In this document: in pieces, positions 4,761 through 7,991 of the stretch | Numbering within the stretch: the first letter of the stretch is position 1 | Layout of the letters: the number at the start of each line of letters is the position of its first letter | Assembly: GCA_024644285.1 (NCBI GenBank) | Contig: JAHELH010000106.1 | Span: 1-7,991, forward strand | DNA from: Paracoccaceae bacterium | GTDB lineage: Bacteria > Pseudomonadota > Alphaproteobacteria > Rhodobacterales > Rhodobacteraceae | Length of the DNA: 7,991 bases | Direction: 5' to 3' | Notes under the pieces: generated by a model | Seen by the model: only the letters and a program-made list of their open reading frames with translations | The model's database searches: none | What the model was told of the DNA's origin: nothing | Position numbers and translations under genes: made by a program

Positions 4761-6065
4761 TCAAAGAATGGCGAGGCTGAGCGCCGGGAAGCGGATCAGC
4801 AGGATCAGGACGAGAAGCATCACGAAGGCGAAGGGCAGGGCGCCAAGGAACACGTCCTTCAGCGCGATGCGGTCGTCGTCCAGCGTGGCCTTGATGACGA
4901 AACAGCTTAGCCCCAGCGGCGGGGTCAAGAGGCCGATTTCGGCAGCGACCACGGCGACGATGCCGAACCAGACAAGGCTCAGCCCCATGCCCTCGATCAG
5001 CGGCAGGAACAGCGGCACCACGATCAGAATGATCGAGGCGGTGTCGAGGATGGTGCCGAGAAACAGCATCAGAAGCACCAGGATCAGCATGATCCCGAAG
5101 AACGAGAAGTCGTTGGCGGCCAGTATGTCCTGCAAGGCGTTCGGCAACCCCGCGATGCCCAGCATGCGCGCGTACATCGAGGCCGCGGTGATCAGGAACA
5201 GGATCGCCGCGGTGATGTGGCCGGTCTCGATCACCGTCTCCCAGAAGCTCTTGAGGTTGATCCGGCCCCTGAGCGCGGCGATGACGATGCCCAGCGCAGA
5301 GCCCGCCGCCCCGGCCTCCACCGGCGTGGTCCAGCCGGTATAGATGCCGCCCAGCACGACGACGATCAGGGCGACGGTGGGCAGAGTCCTCACGGCGATC
5401 TCGGACCACGGCATCAAGGTCGCCGGCTCGACTTTTGTGCCGCCGACGAAGCCCGGCGTCAGCCGCGCCATGACCCAGATCGCGCCCACATAGGCGGCGG
5501 CAAGCAGCAGCCCCGGCACCACGCCCGCCAGAAACATCTCGCCCACCGACTGCTCTGCCACGAAGGAATAGATGATCAGCATCGCCGAGGGCGGAATGAT
5601 CATGCCCAGGACCGAGGACCCCGCCACCACCCCCACGGCGAAGCGCGGGTTGTAGTCGAAGCTGAGCATTTCGGGCACGGACATCTTCGAGAACACCGAG
5701 GCCGAGGCGATCGACGACCCGGTGACCGCCGCGAACGCCGCGTTGGCGCCCACCGTCGCCATGCCGATGCCGCCGGTGACGCGCCGGAACCCCTGGTTCA
5801 TCACCGAGTAGATGTCCGCGCCAAGCCCGGCCTTGGACACGATCAGCCCCATGAAGGTGAAGAGCGGGATCGTGGCGAAGGTATACTCCATCGCGCTGTC
5901 ACCGATGGCGATCTTCAGAAGCGCGAAGGACAGATCCACGTTGTCGCGGATCAGCCAGATGGCAACGAAGCTGGCCACGCCCAGTGCAATCGGGATGTAA
6001 ACCCCGAGATAGATCAGGACGATGATCGCGACGATCGACAGCAGGCCGATTTCGACCGGGGTCAT
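4761..6065 (-). CDS. TRAP transporter large permease (DctM family)
   Basis: The 434-residue integral membrane protein is the ion-coupled transport subunit of a tripartite ATP-independent periplasmic system. It starts MTPVEIGLLSIVAIIVLIYLG and is hydrophobic throughout, with about 11-12 helices. Family landmarks are IPLFTFMGLIVSKAG (near 65-80), ATVGANAAFAAVTGSSIASASVFSK in the first half, VVAGSSVLGMIIPPSAMLIIYSF, WTTPVEAGAAGS, and FLGTILDTASIILIVVPLFLPL followed by LLTPPLGLSCFV in the second. The length is normal for the family. The start at 6063-6065 is fixed by the ATGA overlap with the small permease stop, implying translational coupling, and by the family N-terminus; the frame is open upstream but that part lies inside the small-permease gene. 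It forms one unit with the small permease and the binding protein. Confidence 0.95.
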   Translation of the reverse strand: MTPVEIGLLSIVAIIVLIYLGVYIPIALGVASFVAIWLIRDNVDLSFALLKIAIGDSAMEYTFATIPLFTFMGLIVSKAGLGADIYSVMNQGFRRVTGGIGMATVGANAAFAAVTGSSIASASVFSKMSVPEMLSFDYNPRFAVGVVAGSSVLGMIIPPSAMLIIYSFVAEQSVGEMFLAGVVPGLLLAAAYVGAIWVMARLTPGFVGGTKVEPATLMPWSEIAVRTLPTVALIVVVLGGIYTGWTTPVEAGAAGSALGIVIAALRGRINLKSFWETVIETGHITAAILFLITAASMYARMLGIAGLPNALQDILAANDFSFFGIMLILVLLMLFLGTILDTASIILIVVPLFLPLIEGMGLSLVWFGIVAVVAAEIGLLTPPLGLSCFVIKATLDDDRIALKDVFLGALPFAFVMLLVLILLIRFPALSLAIL

Positions 6066-6586
6066 GAGCCGGATTCCAGGTGCGGCTCGCCGTCGATGAC
6101 GGGTCTCGCGACATGAATGAGAAAATGCACGGCGCACAGGCACGCGCTAAGGAAGATCACCAGCTTGACCGGCCACCACGGCGCGGTGAAGACGCCGGGC
6201 ACGCCGAAGAAGTCCTGGCTTTCCCACATCTCGACGAATTCGGGCCACATGGCGACGGCCACGATGACCATGAAGGTGGCGCTCACCAGGTCGATGACGC
6301 GGCTGAGCAGCCGCCCGGCGGGCGGTTTTCGGCGGCAGAGCAGGCCGAGAAACCCGTCCGACCGGGTCAGGCGGCCGACGCGGATCACGTCGGGCAATTG
6401 CAGGAACACGATCAGCACCATCGAGAACTGGACCACCTCGACCGCGCCAAGGAACGGGCGGTTGAACAGGCCGCGGGCGATGATGTCGTAATTCACCACC
6501 GCGACCAGCAGAACCACCACGAAGGTGCCGGCGGCGTTCGCGGCCATCGCGACGCCACCGGCGATCTTCTGGATCGGTTCGAGCAC
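6062..6586 (-). CDS. TRAP transporter small permease (DctQ family), GTG start
   Basis: The 174-residue membrane protein has four predicted helices at about 16-38, 47-66, 95-116 and 139-160, the expected DctQ layout. Motifs include VNYDIIARGLFNRPF followed by LGAVEV in the first loop, and MWESQDFFGVPGVFTAPWWPVKLVIF ahead of the last helix, typical of the family. DctQ partners the large permease and helps the binding protein dock. The start is a GTG (6584-6586). An in-frame TGA at 6602-6604 blocks any longer start, and the next ATG (residue 14) would cut into the first helix. The ribosome site is weak (AGG at 6596-6598), and the gene sits 10 bp after the binding-protein stop, so translation probably depends on coupling. 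It overlaps the large permease gene by 4 bp. Confidence 0.92.
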   Translation of the reverse strand: MLEPIQKIAGGVAMAANAAGTFVVVLLVAVVNYDIIARGLFNRPFLGAVEVVQFSMVLIVFLQLPDVIRVGRLTRSDGFLGLLCRRKPPAGRLLSRVIDLVSATFMVIVAVAMWPEFVEMWESQDFFGVPGVFTAPWWPVKLVIFLSACLCAVHFLIHVARPVIDGEPHLESGS

Positions 6587-6596
6587 CGATTGCGGC

Positions 6597-7679
6597 CTAG
6601 TTCATTGCCTCGGCGGCCCAGTCGCGCACCGGTTCGAAGCCCGCATCCCTCAGCTTGGCCATGTAGGCGGCCAGCATCTCGGTGCCGGGCTGGCCGGCCT
6701 CGTCGAGCCCCTTGGCCCATTCCATGGCGATGTTGGGCATCGCGTTGGCCCAGGCGGCGCGTTCCCCGTCACTCATCTCGACGATGGTGCCGCCGGCCGC
6801 GACATAGGCGTCGCGGCTTTCCTGCGCGCGGTCCATCGCGATGCCAGCGACGTGGTCACGGTAAAGCACGGCCACTTCTTTCAGCACGTCCTGCACCTCG
6901 GCCGGCAGACCTTGCCAGTAGTCCTTGTTCACGGTGATGGTCTTGGAATTCACCGCGCCCAGGTCGGCGCGCAGCATGTAGGGCGCCACCTCGGCGATCT
7001 TGAAGGTCTTGGCGGCTTCCGGCCACAGCATCGCGTGGTCCACCAGCCCGGTCTGCAGCATGTTGTAGAAATCGGTCAGGCCGCCGCGCACGCCCGCGGC
7101 GCCCTCGATGCCTTCCAGATAGCGCAGGTTCATGCCGGCGCCGGCGACCTTGTCGCCCTCGAGATCGGCCAGCGAGTTGACCGGCTCTTTCGAGAAGATC
7201 TGGTACGTGTCCAGCACCACGCCGGTCGCCAGGTAGACCTGGTTCTGGGCTTCGAATTCGGCCTGCATCGCCGGGAACTCCTTGGCGATCTCGTCCACCG
7301 CCTTGGCGACCGCGCGCGCATCGGCGGCGACGAAGGGCGTCGCGGCCGAGATCGCCTGGCTGGGCAGCTTCGAGTTGTGGAAGATCGTGGTGACGATGCC
7401 GATGTCGCCAAGCCCCAGCTTGACGCCTTCCAGCACGCCCTTGGGCTTCACGATGGTGCCGCCATAGGCCTCCTGCCACTCGATCTTGTAGGTGCCGGTC
7501 TCGGCCAGCCGCTTGTCGACCTCGGGGATGAAGAAGTTGGTGAACTCCTGCACCCACAGCGCGCGCGCCGGGTAGCCGTCGATCACCACGGCCTTGATCG
7601 TCTCGGTGGCGAAGGCGGGGGCCGCCGCCACGCAAAGCGCGGCCGCAAGGGCCGCCCGCCGGGTCAGTTTCATGATCAT
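6597..7679 (-). CDS. TRAP transporter periplasmic solute-binding protein (DctP family)
   Basis: This 360-residue secreted protein captures the substrate for the TRAP permease. It has a signal peptide, MIMKLTRRAALAAALCVAAA followed by PAFA, with cleavage before TETIK. The ATG at 7677-7679 lies 7 bases after GGAGG (plus-strand 7687-7691); a second ATG two codons on is worse spaced. The DctP fold is visible in YGGTIVKPKGVLEGVKLGLGDIG (72-94), QIFSKEPVNSLADLEG (160-175), DFYNMLQTGLVDHAM (203-217) and VNKDYWQGLPAEVQDVL (250-266). In most family members the segment after 'DLkG' reads K-I-R, and that arginine binds the ligand carboxylate; here it reads DLEGDKVAGAG, putting Ala179 at that place, with Arg186 the nearest arginine. 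The ligand may be unusual or bound differently. The neighbouring ring-cleavage gene suggests an aromatic compound or derivative, which is inference. Confidence 0.93.
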   Translation of the reverse strand: MIMKLTRRAALAAALCVAAAPAFATETIKAVVIDGYPARALWVQEFTNFFIPEVDKRLAETGTYKIEWQEAYGGTIVKPKGVLEGVKLGLGDIGIVTTIFHNSKLPSQAISAATPFVAADARAVAKAVDEIAKEFPAMQAEFEAQNQVYLATGVVLDTYQIFSKEPVNSLADLEGDKVAGAGMNLRYLEGIEGAAGVRGGLTDFYNMLQTGLVDHAMLWPEAAKTFKIAEVAPYMLRADLGAVNSKTITVNKDYWQGLPAEVQDVLKEVAVLYRDHVAGIAMDRAQESRDAYVAAGGTIVEMSDGERAAWANAMPNIAMEWAKGLDEAGQPGTEMLAAYMAKLRDAGFEPVRDWAAEAMN

Positions 7680-7709
7680 TCGCTTTCCTCCGTTGGACTT
7701 CTTGTCGGT

Positions 7710-7991
7710 TCAGGCCTTGCGCCATGTCACGGTCAGGTCGGTTCCCGACTTCTCGTAGAGCTTCGAGATCGGACAGTACTTCGCGGTCTCGGCCGCGACA
7801 CGGTCCAGGTCATTCTGGCTTGCCGGTCCGTCGGCGGCGACGTCGAGCCGGATCGCGGTGAAGGGAACGTCGACCTCTTCCATCAACAGCACGCCCCGGC
7901 GGTCGAAATCGACCTCCATCGCAAAGGTCAGATGCCCGATGTCGACGCCAAGCTTGTCCGCGCACTTGCTGCCGATCACGTTGGTGCAGCC
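7710..7991 (-). CDS. OsmC-family protein, C-terminal part
   Basis: The frame enters from the right edge and ends at TGA (7710-7712), giving 93 residues. The visible part starts GCTNVIGSKCADKLG, which carries the first (peroxidatic) cysteine at the start of the central helix, and ends with KYCPISKLYEKSGT, which carries the second (resolving) cysteine, the two landmarks of OsmC/Ohr proteins. Between them, LTFAMEVDFDRRG and FTAIRLDVAADG supply the expected strands. A GTG at 7979 could be read as a start but would discard the catalytic helix, so the gene surely begins beyond the window. OsmC/Ohr proteins reduce organic hydroperoxides. An extra Cys in SKC is unusual. It ends 30 bp before the TRAP binding-protein gene, so it is probably in the same operon. 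Confidence 0.85.
   Translation of the reverse strand, partial: GCTNVIGSKCADKLGVDIGHLTFAMEVDFDRRGVLLMEEVDVPFTAIRLDVAADGPASQNDLDRVAAETAKYCPISKLYEKSGTDLTVTWRKA

Noticed and set aside
5217..6116. A 299-codon rightward open frame opposite the TRAP large permease
   Set aside because: Its product is extremely His/Arg/Asp-rich and mirrors codons of a well-supported membrane protein, so it is a composition artefact.
7710..7979. GTG at 7979 as the start of a short OsmC-like gene
   Set aside because: The frame continues to the window edge and the catalytic cysteine lies upstream of that GTG, so it is an internal valine codon.
1..7991. CRISPR arrays, insertion sequences, riboswitches or phage genes
   Set aside because: No spaced direct repeats, transposase or integrase motifs, terminal inverted repeats or recognisable riboswitch cores were seen on either strand.

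Overview
The window is high-GC DNA with strongly G/C-ending codons. Gene content (a DctPQM-type TRAP transporter, an elongator tRNA-Met of the form I associate with alphaproteobacteria, a proline-type SRAP protein) suggests an alphaproteobacterium, most likely Rhodobacterales. That placement is inferred from family resemblance and composition, not from a database search.

Left part (1-2894), mixed housekeeping and accessory genes: the start of a leftward gene for a secreted protein (runs off the left edge); a 377-bp divergent intergenic region with a clean inverted repeat and a candidate 38-residue small gene; a carboxymuconolactone-decarboxylase-like protein; a lipoprotein of the histidine-phosphatase fold that lacks its second catalytic histidine; a one-helix membrane protein of unknown function; and, convergent with it, an SRAP (YedK/HMCES-like) DNA-repair protein whose hallmark Cys2 is Pro.

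Middle (2885-3200): an elongator tRNA-Met(CAT) with a good promoter, then an AT-rich stretch holding the likely promoter and operator of a GntR/FCD regulator.

Right part (3201-7991), an aromatic-catabolism locus: the GntR/FCD regulator reads rightward and ends head-on, with overlapping stop codons, against a leftward gene train. In transcription order that train is an OsmC-family protein (cut by the right edge), TRAP solute-binding protein, TRAP small permease, TRAP large permease and an intradiol dioxygenase of the hydroxyquinol 1,2-dioxygenase type. Gaps of 30, 10, -4 and 10 bp indicate one operon. The likely logic is that the TRAP system imports an aromatic compound or breakdown product, the dioxygenase opens a hydroxylated ring in the cytoplasm, the OsmC protein may remove peroxides made by auto-oxidising quinols, and the FCD regulator senses a pathway acid. 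No maleylacetate reductase or ring hydroxylase is present, so the pathway must continue beyond the right edge or elsewhere.

No insertion sequence, CRISPR array, rRNA or phage gene was seen. The most interesting items are the Pro2 SRAP protein, the TRAP binding protein without the canonical carboxylate-binding arginine, the Asn-substituted histidine phosphatase and the small gene at 406-522.
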